Positions 55,508-64,000 of a stretch of DNA of 64,000 nt are shown piece after piece. This DNA comes from an uncultured Clostridia bacterium. GTDB lineage: Bacteria > Bacillota > Clostridia > Monoglobales > Monoglobaceae. A model generated the notes under the pieces. It searched no databases and was not told the DNA's origin. It saw nothing but the letters and a program-made list of their open reading frames with translations. The translations under genes and the position numbers were made by a program. Numbering within the stretch: the first letter of the stretch is position 1; each line of letters opens with the position of its first letter. Where the stretch lies: positions 1-64,000 of the forward strand of contig CANQBQ010000002.1 of NCBI GenBank assembly GCA_947589045.1, in the 5' to 3' direction.

Positions 55508-58375
55508 ATGAGAAAGGATATATTTATAAAAGGCGCGAGGGAAAACAACCTTAAAAATATCAATGTGACTATTCCGCGCGACAAGCTGGTGGTGCTTACG
55601 GGACTTAGCGGCTCGGGCAAGTCGTCTCTGGCGTTTGAGACGATTTATGCGGAGGGTCAAAGACGCTATGTGGAGTCTTTATCCGCGTATGCGCGTATGT
55701 TTCTCGGTCAGATGGAAAAGCCCGACGTGGATTATATCGAGGGATTGTCGCCCGCGATTTCGATAGATCAGAAAACCACGAGCAAAAACCCACGCTCTAC
55801 CGTGGGTACCGTCACCGAGGTCTATGACTATATACGACTTCTTTTTGCGCGAATAGGAATACCGCACTGCCCGAAGTGCGGCAAGGAGATAAAGCCGCAG
55901 TCGATAGACCAGATAGTGGACGCGGTTACAAGCCTTCCCGAGCGCACAAAAATACAGATACTTGCTCCCGTTGCGAGAGGCAGAAAGGGCGAGTATGTAA
56001 AAACCTTTGAGGATGCGAAAAAATCGGGCTTTGTCCGCGCGAGAGTGGACGGAGAGATGATAGAGCTTCAGGACGGAATTATGCGTCTTGACAAGCAGAA
56101 AAAGCATAATATAGATATAGTTGTGGACAGGCTTATCGTAAAGCCGGATATGGAAAAGCGTCTTGCCGATTCGGTTGAAACCGCGCTTGAGATGGCGGGC
56201 GGAATTGTGAATATACTGCGCGGTGACGGCGAGGAACTCACGTTCAGCCAGAACTATGCCTGCGAGGACTGCGGTATAAGCATAGAGGAGCTTTCTCCGC
56301 GTATGTTTTCATTCAACACTCCGTACGGCGCGTGTCCCGAATGTACGGGTCTCGGAAGTATTGCCAAAATCGATCCCGACCTTGTTATACCCGACAGGGA
56401 AAAGAGCATAAACGAGGGCGCAATTTGCGCAAGCGGCTGGTCGGGCGGCGACGACGGATATATCGCGGGTATGTATTACGAAGGTCTGGCACGTCACTAC
56501 GGGTTCAGCCTCGACACTCCGATTTGCGAGCTTGACGACAAAATAGTTGACATAATATTATACGGTACGGGCAACGAGAAAATCAAGCTGACCTATAACC
56601 GAAAATACGCGAGAGGGGAGCAGTTCGCGCGGTTTGAGGGCATTATAAACAACCTTGCGAGACGGTATAAGGAGACGACTTCGGACTGGCGCAAGGCGGA
56701 AATCGAGCGTTATATGGTAAATATGCCGTGTCCGTCGTGCGGCGGAGCGAGACTCAAAAAAGAGGTGCTTGCGGTCACGGTCAACGATAAAAACATCAAC
56801 GAGGTGTGCGCTCTCTCGGTGGCGAAGGCGATGGAGTTTTTTGACGGACTGACCCTCACCGAAAAGGAGCAGAAAATTGCGGCACAGGTTTTGAAGGAGA
56901 TAAGAGAGAGACTGCATTTTCTCGTAAATGTCGGGCTGGATTACCTTACGCTTAACCGTTCGGCGGGAACGCTGTCGGGCGGCGAGGCGCAGAGGATAAG
57001 GCTGGCGACTCAGATAGGCTCGAGCCTTATGGGAGTGCTGTATATACTTGACGAGCCGAGCATAGGACTTCACCAGCGCGACAACGACCGCCTCATAGAC
57101 ACGCTCAAAAACCTGCGCGACCTCGGAAATACTCTTATAGTTGTGGAGCACGACGAGGACACTATGCTTGCCGCCGACCACATAATAGATATAGGTCCCG
57201 GAGCGGGAGTACACGGCGGAGAGATAGTCGCCGAGGGTACCGCAAAGGACATTATGGAGTGTGAACGCTCCGAAACGGGAATGTATCTGAGCGGTGCAAA
57301 GAGCATCCCCGTACCCGAAAAAAGGCGCAAGGGCAACGGCTTTAAGCTGGAGATTACGGGCGCCGCCGAGAACAATCTGAAAAATATCAACGTGAAAATT
57401 CCGCTCGGCACGTTTACCTGCGTGACCGGCGTGTCGGGCAGCGGTAAAAGCTCGTTTGTGAACGAGGTGCTGTATAAGGTGCTTGCAAATAAGCTCAACC
57501 GCGCGAGAAAAAAGCCCGGAAAGTACAAGTCGATAAAGGGCGTTGAACATCTGGACAAGGTGATTGCGATAGACCAGTCGCCGATAGGCAGAACTCCGCG
57601 CTCCAACCCCGCGACATATACCGGTCTTTTCGGCGATATACGCGAGCTTTTTGCGTCCACAGCCGAGGCAAAGGCGCGCGGCTATAAGTCGGGCAGGTTC
57701 AGCTTTAACGTAAAGGGCGGAAGATGCGAGACCTGTATGGGCGACGGAATACTCAAAATAGAAATGCACTTTTTGCCCGACGTATATGTTACCTGCGATG
57801 TTTGCGGCGGAAAGCGGTACAACAGGGAGACGCTCGAGGTCAGATATAAGGGCAAAAACATATATGAGGTGCTCGAAATGACCGTTGAGGAGGGCGTTGA
57901 GTTTTTCGAGAACATACCGAAAATAAGACGAAAGCTCGAAACGCTGTACGACGTGGGTATGGGCTACGTTAAAATAGGTCAGCCGTCCACAACTCTTTCG
58001 GGCGGCGAGGCACAGCGCGTCAAGCTCGCCACCGAGTTGAGCCGACGAAGTACGGGCAAGACGATATATATTCTCGACGAGCCGACAACGGGGCTTCACA
58101 CCGCGGACGTACACCGACTTATAGACGTGCTTCAAAAGCTGGTGGATTTGGGCAACACCGTAATCGTCATAGAGCATAATCTCGACGTTATAAAGACGGC
58201 GGATTATATCATAGATTTGGGACCCGAGGGCGGCGAACGCGGCGGCGAGGTCGTGGTTTGCGGAACTCCCGAAAAGGTTGCGAAATGCGAGGCGTCATAT
58301 ACGGGTCAGTACCTCAAAAATAAGCTCAAGAAGCGAAAAATGGCTAAAAAGACACAAAACGGCGCAAAGTCTTGA
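55508..58375 (+). CDS. uvrA: Excinuclease ABC subunit A
   Basis: The 955-residue damage-sensing ATPase of nucleotide-excision repair. Two ABC modules: Walker [11 protein letters not shown] and [10 protein letters not shown], signatures [12 protein letters not shown] and [12 protein letters not shown], Walker [14 protein letters not shown] and [10 protein letters not shown]. Two zinc modules are visible: CEDCG with CPECT 19 residues apart, and CETCM with CDVCG. The lysine-rich tail is ordinary. Paired with uvrB in one unit. Confidence 0.98.
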   Translation: MRKDIFIKGARENNLKNINVTIPRDKLVVLTGLSGSGKSSLAFETIYAEGQRRYVESLSAYARMFLGQMEKPDVDYIEGLSPAISIDQKTTSKNPRSTVGTVTEVYDYIRLLFARIGIPHCPKCGKEIKPQSIDQIVDAVTSLPERTKIQILAPVARGRKGEYVKTFEDAKKSGFVRARVDGEMIELQDGIMRLDKQKKHNIDIVVDRLIVKPDMEKRLADSVETALEMAGGIVNILRGDGEELTFSQNYACEDCGISIEELSPRMFSFNTPYGACPECTGLGSIAKIDPDLVIPDREKSINEGAICASGWSGGDDGYIAGMYYEGLARHYGFSLDTPICELDDKIVDIILYGTGNEKIKLTYNRKYARGEQFARFEGIINNLARRYKETTSDWRKAEIERYMVNMPCPSCGGARLKKEVLAVTVNDKNINEVCALSVAKAMEFFDGLTLTEKEQKIAAQVLKEIRERLHFLVNVGLDYLTLNRSAGTLSGGEAQRIRLATQIGSSLMGVLYILDEPSIGLHQRDNDRLIDTLKNLRDLGNTLIVVEHDEDTMLAADHIIDIGPGAGVHGGEIVAEGTAKDIMECERSETGMYLSGAKSIPVPEKRRKGNGFKLEITGAAENNLKNINVKIPLGTFTCVTGVSGSGKSSFVNEVLYKVLANKLNRARKKPGKYKSIKGVEHLDKVIAIDQSPIGRTPRSNPATYTGLFGDIRELFASTAEAKARGYKSGRFSFNVKGGRCETCMGDGILKIEMHFLPDVYVTCDVCGGKRYNRETLEVRYKGKNIYEVLEMTVEEGVEFFENIPKIRRKLETLYDVGMGYVKIGQPSTTLSGGEAQRVKLATELSRRSTGKTIYILDEPTTGLHTADVHRLIDVLQKLVDLGNTVIVIEHNLDVIKTADYIIDLGPEGGERGGEVVVCGTPEKVAKCEASYTGQYLKNKLKKRKMAKKTQNGAKS

Positions 58376-58414
58376 TTTGCGAAAATGTATAAAAATATGG
58401 GGAATATGGCATAT

Positions 58415-58450
58415 TAGCTAACCAAAAGTATATATTTTTGGCTATTTTTC
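58415..58450 (+). terminator. Likely terminator after uvrA
   Basis: TAGC-(TAAC)-CAAAA pairs with TTTTGGCTA with a 4-nt bulge, followed by TTTTT. A-T rich and weaker than the other terminators. Confidence 0.5.
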
Positions 58451-58454
58451 AATA

Positions 58455-58483
58455 TTGACTTTATATGCTATGTATGATATGTT
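58455..58483 (+). promoter_or_regulatory. Probable promoter of the second giant protein
   Basis: TTGACT at 58455-58460, 17-nt spacer, TATGTT at 58478-58483. The -10 is only moderate. Confidence 0.5.
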
Positions 58484-58530
58484 GTAATTATGAATGATTT
58501 ATAAAATATTTTGATAAAAGGAGAGAGGAT

Positions 58531-61500
58531 ATGAGTAGGGGCAAAAGATTTTTATCATTTTTGACGGTGCTTACAATGCTGGCATCGTTTTTAACCGTGA
58601 ATGTTACGGCGGCGGACGATCTTAGCATAATCGCGGTGAGATTCAGAGCTCACCCCCAGACGTACAGTATATTCGATGAGAAAGTTCCGACCAATTTGTT
58701 ATGGGTGGAGTTTAACAATCCGATAGACCATGCGGCAACATACGACGATGCTTCAAAGACGTATGAGCTGGACGGCAAGTATTATCAAATTGAGATTGAG
58801 CGTCCCGCTCACGGTCCGAGTGACCGTCAGCACGAGAAGGTGTCAATCGTTCCCGGCAACGCCGTTTCGGGTCTTGTCAAGGACGATGTGCTTGTTCAAA
58901 ACAATCAGAAGCACCGTTATCACGGCTGGCAGATAGGAAGTCATGGTGATTTGTTTGAAAAGGACGAAACCGCCGAGTATCAGGTCGGCGAATATATCGC
59001 AAAGCTGAATTTAATCAATACGGACAGCAGACCCGGAAGCCTTGAAGAGGCTAATGCGCATAAAGAAAATATTGACAGCAAAAGCCTTACAATCGTGGAG
59101 ATTACGTATCAGCTCAGTGAAAAAGATAAGGCGAAAAACTATAAGCTGAAATGCCCGAATGAGGTACAGGCAAGCGAAAAGATAACCGAGCTTGCTATGG
59201 TCGGCGACTGGATAACGCTGGTCGACCCGAGCCTTGACACCGAAAGCGTGGCGGACGACGGCGGCAAGAATATGACCATTTTGGGCTGGAAAGTCGTGAA
59301 ACAGGACGGCTCGACTCTTGATACTACTGTCGGCGACGCTATCCCCGAAGATAATCAGGACGGAAAAGAGGACAACAAAATAACGCTCGAAGCGGTGCTT
59401 GGCGAGCCTAAGTCATATACATACGAATTTCGCGAGAACAAGGAGGACGGCACCAAGGTTGACAATCCCGATGAAGCGGCTTCGTATAACAAAATACTCG
59501 GAGGCGACACCGAGAAAAAGCTGGAGTACAAGGCGGAGGAAACGCTGGAACCGCTTGAACTGCGCCTTGTAAATACGGGAAATCAGCGTATCTGCGTATC
59601 GACTTACGCGGAGGACGATATGTTCACAGTGGAGAAGATAAATCAGAACACGGGCACGGAGGCTCAGAAGCTGTACAGTGACGGCGGTCTTGAGGTAAAC
59701 AACAGCCGTTTTTGGTACATACCCTCGCAAAAGGACGTTGATGCGCAACAGTCCGAAAAGTGGGTAAACTATGCCATTGTTAAAATAACTCCGCGCAAAG
59801 GACTTGCCGCGGGAACTCATACCGGCACGATTACCTCCCTTAATTCCTCGGGCGGCGGACGAGTTTCGCAGTCTTTCAAAATTCAAATTAAGGTAGACAG
59901 GAAAACCGTTCAAATCGCGCCTGAGAACATCACAAAGCCCTACGGAAAGGCGCTTACACAGTCGGATATAATCTGCGACGTGTACGATACCGACGGAGTT
60001 AAGCCCCTTGAGCAGGATAAGACAGCCGCAGAGCTTGGAGTCACCATAAGCAGCGACGGTATCGGCAAGGACGCGGCGGTAAACGGCGGAACTCCCTATC
60101 CTTTCAAAATAGATGTAAGGGAGGGCGTGAAAAATTACGACGTTGAGCTTAAAGCGGACAGCGGTACCGGCATAACGGTTCAAAAGTCGGTCCCGAAAAG
60201 AATGACAATGAGCGTTATAAACATAAACAGCGGAAATACGCTTACTGACAGTATGCTTGACGGACATTATGTGAATGAATATTCGGGCGATGAGGTAGCC
60301 GGAACTTTCTCCCTGGTAAACGGAGAAGAAAAGGTTACGGGCTCGGGAATGATACAAAAGGACATTCAATTTACACCGAAGGACGACCAAAATTACAACA
60401 AGCCTGAGAAGAGCTATGTATTTGTTAATATTACGCAGAAACAGTCGTCAGGACTCAGCGTTGTGAGCAGCACTCTCAACAGGACATATAACGGAAGCCC
60501 TCAGAAGCCGACGTATAGGTGGACCAGAGGCGACGACCTCAGCAGCAAACTGACAGTTCTTTACAAGAAGGTGGAGAACAAGGAGGACGAGGAGTTCAAA
60601 GAGGACGAGCAGTTCGACGAGAGCGGCGGATATTCAAGCACTCCCCCGACAAAGGCGGGAACATATAAGGTACACGCCGTTACTGCCGAAAATAAGTACT
60701 ATGCTGAGGGAATAGTAAATTCGATTATGACGATAAACCCGTTTCAGCTTGAATTAAGCCTTTCGGGAAGCGTTAATGACAAGGTGTACGACGGTACGAA
60801 TGCTGCAACGGTGGACGCTTCGAAGGTTAAGTTCGTTAAAAAACCCGGCGTGTCCGACGAAGTATCGGTTAAGGAAAGCGCGTTCACCGCGACGTTTAAT
60901 TCAAAAAATGCCGACCCGCATTATATTCAGCAGGTAACCGTTGTTGTAAACGGCAGAGACGCGCTGGAGGGCGCGGACGCGGAAAACTATACGCTTGCGG
61001 ACAGTCAGACGTACCACACCACCGCGAGTATATCTCAAAGACCGATAAGACTGGCTTTGAAGAATACAATTAAAAAGCCCTACGGCAAGGCATACGAATT
61101 TACCTCGAATGATTATACGGCGGCATTGAGCCAGCCCGAAGGCGGCGGCCTTGCAGCAAATGATACGGTAGATATGCTTCGGGCTGTGGTTAAGGCTGAA
61201 AATAACGGAGTTGACGGTGCGTCCGCCGAAGCAAAGGTCGGAACTTACACCGTTACGGCGTCTACGCCCGGCATAAGCGGCTATAACTATTCGATAACCG
61301 GAGATTCGCTCGGTTCGCTTGTTGTCGAAAAGGCAACTCCGCAGGTATTGGGCGAGGTCAGCGCAACGGTCGGTCTTGTCGGAAACCCGCTCTCAAGCGT
61401 TAATCTTGACGGCACGTTTATAAATCCGAACAACTCCGGTATGCAGGTTCAGGGTAATCTGGAGTGGAGCGATTCCTCCACGCTTCTCCAAGAGGGCCAG

Positions 61501-63963
61501 CAGCCCTACGGTTGGAAGTTTACGCCCAACGATAATGAGAATTACAACTCTACGACAGGCGAAGTGCTTGTGACGGCGGGTAACAAAGAACCGGCGCCGC
61601 TGGAACTTATCGTTCCCCAAGACGTGGTTTACGACGGAGAGCCGCATCCCGCGACCGTTAAGACCGACAACGAGGCGAAAACCACGATAGAGTACAAAAA
61701 GAATGATGATATTGAGCTGCACGACGAAGCGGAGGTATTGTCGGATACATGGACGCAGGAAGTGCCAAAGGACGCGGGTTCGTATGAGGTTCGCGCGACG
61801 GTTTATGCGTTCGGCGATTACGCGCAGAACGTCGAGATTAAGTCTATGACTATTTTGCCCGCCGAGCCCAAAGGTGCGGTTACGGCTTCGTCTGTGGACA
61901 GAGGCTCGTATTTGAGCGCGTCACAGCTTACGCACGACTATAAGGACATTAACGGCGAAACCCTTGAGGGAACGCTCACATGGAAGCTGCAGGGAGTCAG
62001 CGAGCCTACGACTATCATAGTAGACCCCGACACCGAGTACGACTGGATCTTCGTTCCGTTTGACAGGAACTACAAGGATATGGAAGGCAAGACAAAGGTT
62101 GCCATTAACGTAGATACGCGCACCGCTGAGGCTGTAATTTACAATCTGCCCACAGGATATGACAATATCGGCGATTACGCCCGCGTGAATGTTGACGGCT
62201 TAAAGGTCGGCGACGTGGTTCAGTTCTTCGGCGACGCGGATATGCAAAATCCCGAGAGCGATCGGCTTGAAATAATTGACGGAATGAGCGGTATGGTTAA
62301 GGTCAATGTAGACGACGACGCTTTGAACTCCGGCAAAGGCACATTGTATGTGAATATCCTGGGTTCGACCGAGGTTACGCCGATTGAGTACAAAGCCGAG
62401 GTCGGCTTCAGATTGCTTCCCACGCAGATTTATCTGAAAGAGGGCGAGAACGAAAGCGTTTCGATAAATAAATCGGACGAGAGCTACACCGTAAAATCGG
62501 TCAACTGGTCATCCGAGCAGGAAGGCACCGCTTCTGTTGAAGGCGATTTGAACGGCGCAACGGTGCATGGCGTTAACGACGGTTCCACGAGAATAACGGC
62601 GGCGGCGGAGTTTAACCACCCCGACCCGTCGGAGGCGGATAAGAGCATACCGTTTACGAATTATGCGACGGTGACCGTAACGGAGGAACAGGCGCCCGAT
62701 TATAAATACACGACAAATCAGGCGGAGAATGTTACGTCAACCGGCGCGACTCTTAAAGGTCATATTGAAATAACGAGATACGGCACCACGATAACGCCGA
62801 ATGCGGTCGGTATGTTCCTGCTTTGGGAGGAGAGCAATCCTTCGGCAAAGGTAAGGTACGGCAACGACAGCCCGATAGTTCTCCAGGAGAGCGGCGATTA
62901 TGAGATTGCGGTCGACGGCTTGACGCCTAACACAAATTATGTATATCAGGCGGTCGGCATCGAAGGTCAGACCGTTACGCAGGGAGAGCCTGTTACGTTT
63001 ACGACAGGCGAGGAACAGGCGCCCGATTATAAGTACACGACAAATCATGCTGAGAATATTACGGCGACCGGCGCGACCCTCAAAGGTCATATTCAAATAA
63101 CGAGATACGGCACTACGATAACGCCGAATGCGGTCGGTATGTTTTTGCTTTGGGAAGAGGGCAATCCCTCGGAAAAGGTAAGATACGGCTCAGAAGACCG
63201 GAATATTCTTCATGAGAGCGGCGATTATGAAATTGCGGTTAACGACTTGAAACCTAACACAAAATATGTATATCAGGCTGTCGGAATGGAAGGTCAAAGC
63301 TTTACGCCCGGAGAGACTGTTACGTTTACTACGGGCGAGGAACAGGCGCCCGATTATAAATACACGACAAATGAGGCGGAGAATATTACGGCGACGGGTG
63401 CTACCCTCAAAGGTCATATTGAAATAACGAGATACGGCACTACGATAACGCCGAATGCGGTCGGTATGTTCCTGCTTTGGGAGGAGAGCAATCCCTCGGA
63501 AAAGGTAAGATACGGCTCGGAAGACCGGAATATTCTTCATGAGAGCGGCGATTATGAAATTGCGGTTAACGACTTGAAGCCTAACACGAAATATATGTAT
63601 CAGGCTGTCGGAATGGAAGGTCAAAGCTTTACGCCCGGAGAGACTGTTACGTTTACTACGGGAGAGGGCGAGGTTATTCTTCCCTACGTTGTAACGAACT
63701 TCAACGTCGATAACAGCGGCGTTGCGAACGCGACGTTTACGAATAACAGCTCGGAGTCGGTTGACGTTTCGCTAATAAGCGCATCGTATAACGCACTCGA
63801 GCGTCTCGCGTCCGCTCAGCTGACTACCCTCTCGGTCGGCGTGGGTGAGACTGTTACGCTCACGACCGAAGCGCTTACGGATATAGCGGCTAAAATCAAG
63901 GCGTATTTGTGGAACGCGAACACATATCAGCCCTATGCGGATGCGGTAGCTCCCGAGCAGTAA
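58531..63963 (+). CDS. Giant secreted repeat protein without SLH domains
   Basis: 1810 residues. A signal peptide (MSRGKRFLSFLTVLTMLASF, cut near VTAADD) is followed by a long unassigned N-terminal region (to about 450). Then YDG/MBG-type beta domains: TKPYGKALTQSDI, RTYNGSPQKPTYRW, DKVYDGTNAATVDASKVKF, KKPYGKAYEF, QDVVYDGEPHPATV. A bacterial Ig-like segment (about 1290-1380) precedes three tandem 109-residue repeats (1385-1711) and a C-terminal module of about 90 residues ending DAVAPEQ. No SLH, LPXTG or enzyme motif was found. Its last module resembles that of the pectate lyase. GGAGAGAGG precedes the ATG. Shares domain types with the SLH giant, so a cell-surface or secreted structural role is inferred. 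Confidence 0.88.
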   Translation: MSRGKRFLSFLTVLTMLASFLTVNVTAADDLSIIAVRFRAHPQTYSIFDEKVPTNLLWVEFNNPIDHAATYDDASKTYELDGKYYQIEIERPAHGPSDRQHEKVSIVPGNAVSGLVKDDVLVQNNQKHRYHGWQIGSHGDLFEKDETAEYQVGEYIAKLNLINTDSRPGSLEEANAHKENIDSKSLTIVEITYQLSEKDKAKNYKLKCPNEVQASEKITELAMVGDWITLVDPSLDTESVADDGGKNMTILGWKVVKQDGSTLDTTVGDAIPEDNQDGKEDNKITLEAVLGEPKSYTYEFRENKEDGTKVDNPDEAASYNKILGGDTEKKLEYKAEETLEPLELRLVNTGNQRICVSTYAEDDMFTVEKINQNTGTEAQKLYSDGGLEVNNSRFWYIPSQKDVDAQQSEKWVNYAIVKITPRKGLAAGTHTGTITSLNSSGGGRVSQSFKIQIKVDRKTVQIAPENITKPYGKALTQSDIICDVYDTDGVKPLEQDKTAAELGVTISSDGIGKDAAVNGGTPYPFKIDVREGVKNYDVELKADSGTGITVQKSVPKRMTMSVININSGNTLTDSMLDGHYVNEYSGDEVAGTFSLVNGEEKVTGSGMIQKDIQFTPKDDQNYNKPEKSYVFVNITQKQSSGLSVVSSTLNRTYNGSPQKPTYRWTRGDDLSSKLTVLYKKVENKEDEEFKEDEQFDESGGYSSTPPTKAGTYKVHAVTAENKYYAEGIVNSIMTINPFQLELSLSGSVNDKVYDGTNAATVDASKVKFVKKPGVSDEVSVKESAFTATFNSKNADPHYIQQVTVVVNGRDALEGADAENYTLADSQTYHTTASISQRPIRLALKNTIKKPYGKAYEFTSNDYTAALSQPEGGGLAANDTVDMLRAVVKAENNGVDGASAEAKVGTYTVTASTPGISGYNYSITGDSLGSLVVEKATPQVLGEVSATVGLVGNPLSSVNLDGTFINPNNSGMQVQGNLEWSDSSTLLQEGQQPYGWKFTPNDNENYNSTTGEVLVTAGNKEPAPLELIVPQDVVYDGEPHPATVKTDNEAKTTIEYKKNDDIELHDEAEVLSDTWTQEVPKDAGSYEVRATVYAFGDYAQNVEIKSMTILPAEPKGAVTASSVDRGSYLSASQLTHDYKDINGETLEGTLTWKLQGVSEPTTIIVDPDTEYDWIFVPFDRNYKDMEGKTKVAINVDTRTAEAVIYNLPTGYDNIGDYARVNVDGLKVGDVVQFFGDADMQNPESDRLEIIDGMSGMVKVNVDDDALNSGKGTLYVNILGSTEVTPIEYKAEVGFRLLPTQIYLKEGENESVSINKSDESYTVKSVNWSSEQEGTASVEGDLNGATVHGVNDGSTRITAAAEFNHPDPSEADKSIPFTNYATVTVTEEQAPDYKYTTNQAENVTSTGATLKGHIEITRYGTTITPNAVGMFLLWEESNPSAKVRYGNDSPIVLQESGDYEIAVDGLTPNTNYVYQAVGIEGQTVTQGEPVTFTTGEEQAPDYKYTTNHAENITATGATLKGHIQITRYGTTITPNAVGMFLLWEEGNPSEKVRYGSEDRNILHESGDYEIAVNDLKPNTKYVYQAVGMEGQSFTPGETVTFTTGEEQAPDYKYTTNEAENITATGATLKGHIEITRYGTTITPNAVGMFLLWEESNPSEKVRYGSEDRNILHESGDYEIAVNDLKPNTKYMYQAVGMEGQSFTPGETVTFTTGEGEVILPYVVTNFNVDNSGVANATFTNNSSESVDVSLISASYNALERLASAQLTTLSVGVGETVTLTTEALTDIAAKIKAYLWNANTYQPYADAVAPEQ
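62683..63663 (+). repeat. Three tandem 327-bp coding repeats
   Basis: Units begin at 62683, 63010 and 63337, each exactly 327 bp (109 codons), opening with EEQAPDYKYTTN. Shared segments include TGATLKGHI and ITPNAVGMFLLWEE. Units two and three are nearly identical at the DNA level; unit one is more diverged. Each resembles a fibronectin-like fold ending GEPVTFTTG. Confidence 0.93.
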
Positions 63964-64000
63964 GGCGGATATATAATTAAATACGTAAAACCAAAAAACG

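Overview
This window looks like a chromosomal segment of a spore-forming, Gram-positive clostridial bacterium, probably a gut or plant-polysaccharide-degrading member of the Clostridia. The evidence is an alpha/beta-type small acid-soluble spore protein (SASP), the GPR spore protease, SepF/YlmH/DivIVA division genes, RemA, HemZ, the PyrK/PyrD class 1B dihydroorotate dehydrogenase, S-layer-homology (SLH) surface anchoring and a secreted pectate lyase. Pectin degraders with SLH-type surface proteins, such as Monoglobus relatives, come to mind, but that placement is a guess. Nearly all genes lie on the plus strand; only a zinc-ribbon membrane protein, tRNA-Asn and rpsT are on the minus strand. 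No rRNA, CRISPR array, transposase or phage gene was seen.

Layout. 0-3.9 kb: a strong promoter drives an Hpt protein, a membrane hybrid histidine kinase and tmk. 3.9-7.1 kb: yicC-remA-gmk-rpoZ-coaBC, a classical Firmicute cluster. 7.2-8.4 kb: a zinc-ribbon protein and tRNA-Asn on the minus strand. 8.6-12.5 kb: glmS, then a structured leader and an Amt-PII fusion. 12.6-20.8 kb: mutS2, then recJ-relA-MBL hydrolase-hemZ. 20.9-28.7 kb: secreted pectate lyase, a P-type Ca2+ ATPase and an L-fucose/L-arabinose-isomerase-like enzyme, in separate transcription units. 28.9-32.6 kb: SASP, rpsB-tsf, rpsT (minus) and gpr. 32.8-37.1 kb: hfq, an HlyD-like adaptor, yggS, sepF, ylmH, divIVA. 37.2-45.3 kb: a giant repeat-rich SLH surface protein. 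45.6-53.4 kb: lspA-rluD, then pyrB-C-F-K-D-radC-SDR. 53.5-58.4 kb: uvrB-uvrA. 58.5-64 kb: a second very large secreted repeat protein.

How the parts fit. Most of the window is housekeeping: nucleotide synthesis, DNA repair, stringent response, translation and division. Three secreted proteins are the accessory part: the pectate lyase, the SLH giant and the second repeat protein. The two without SLH domains end in a similar module of roughly 90 residues. The SLH gene sits between divIVA and lspA and is followed by a palindrome-rich element bounded by 13-bp direct repeats. GPR and its likely substrate SASP are encoded within 3 kb of each other.

Most promising for follow-up are the promoter-plus-terminator leader ahead of the Amt-PII fusion, the palindromic element after the SLH gene, the tandem repeats in both giant proteins and the shared C-terminal module. 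I saw no clear new defence or biosynthetic system. Promoter and terminator calls were made by eye from consensus hexamers, spacing and stem-loops.
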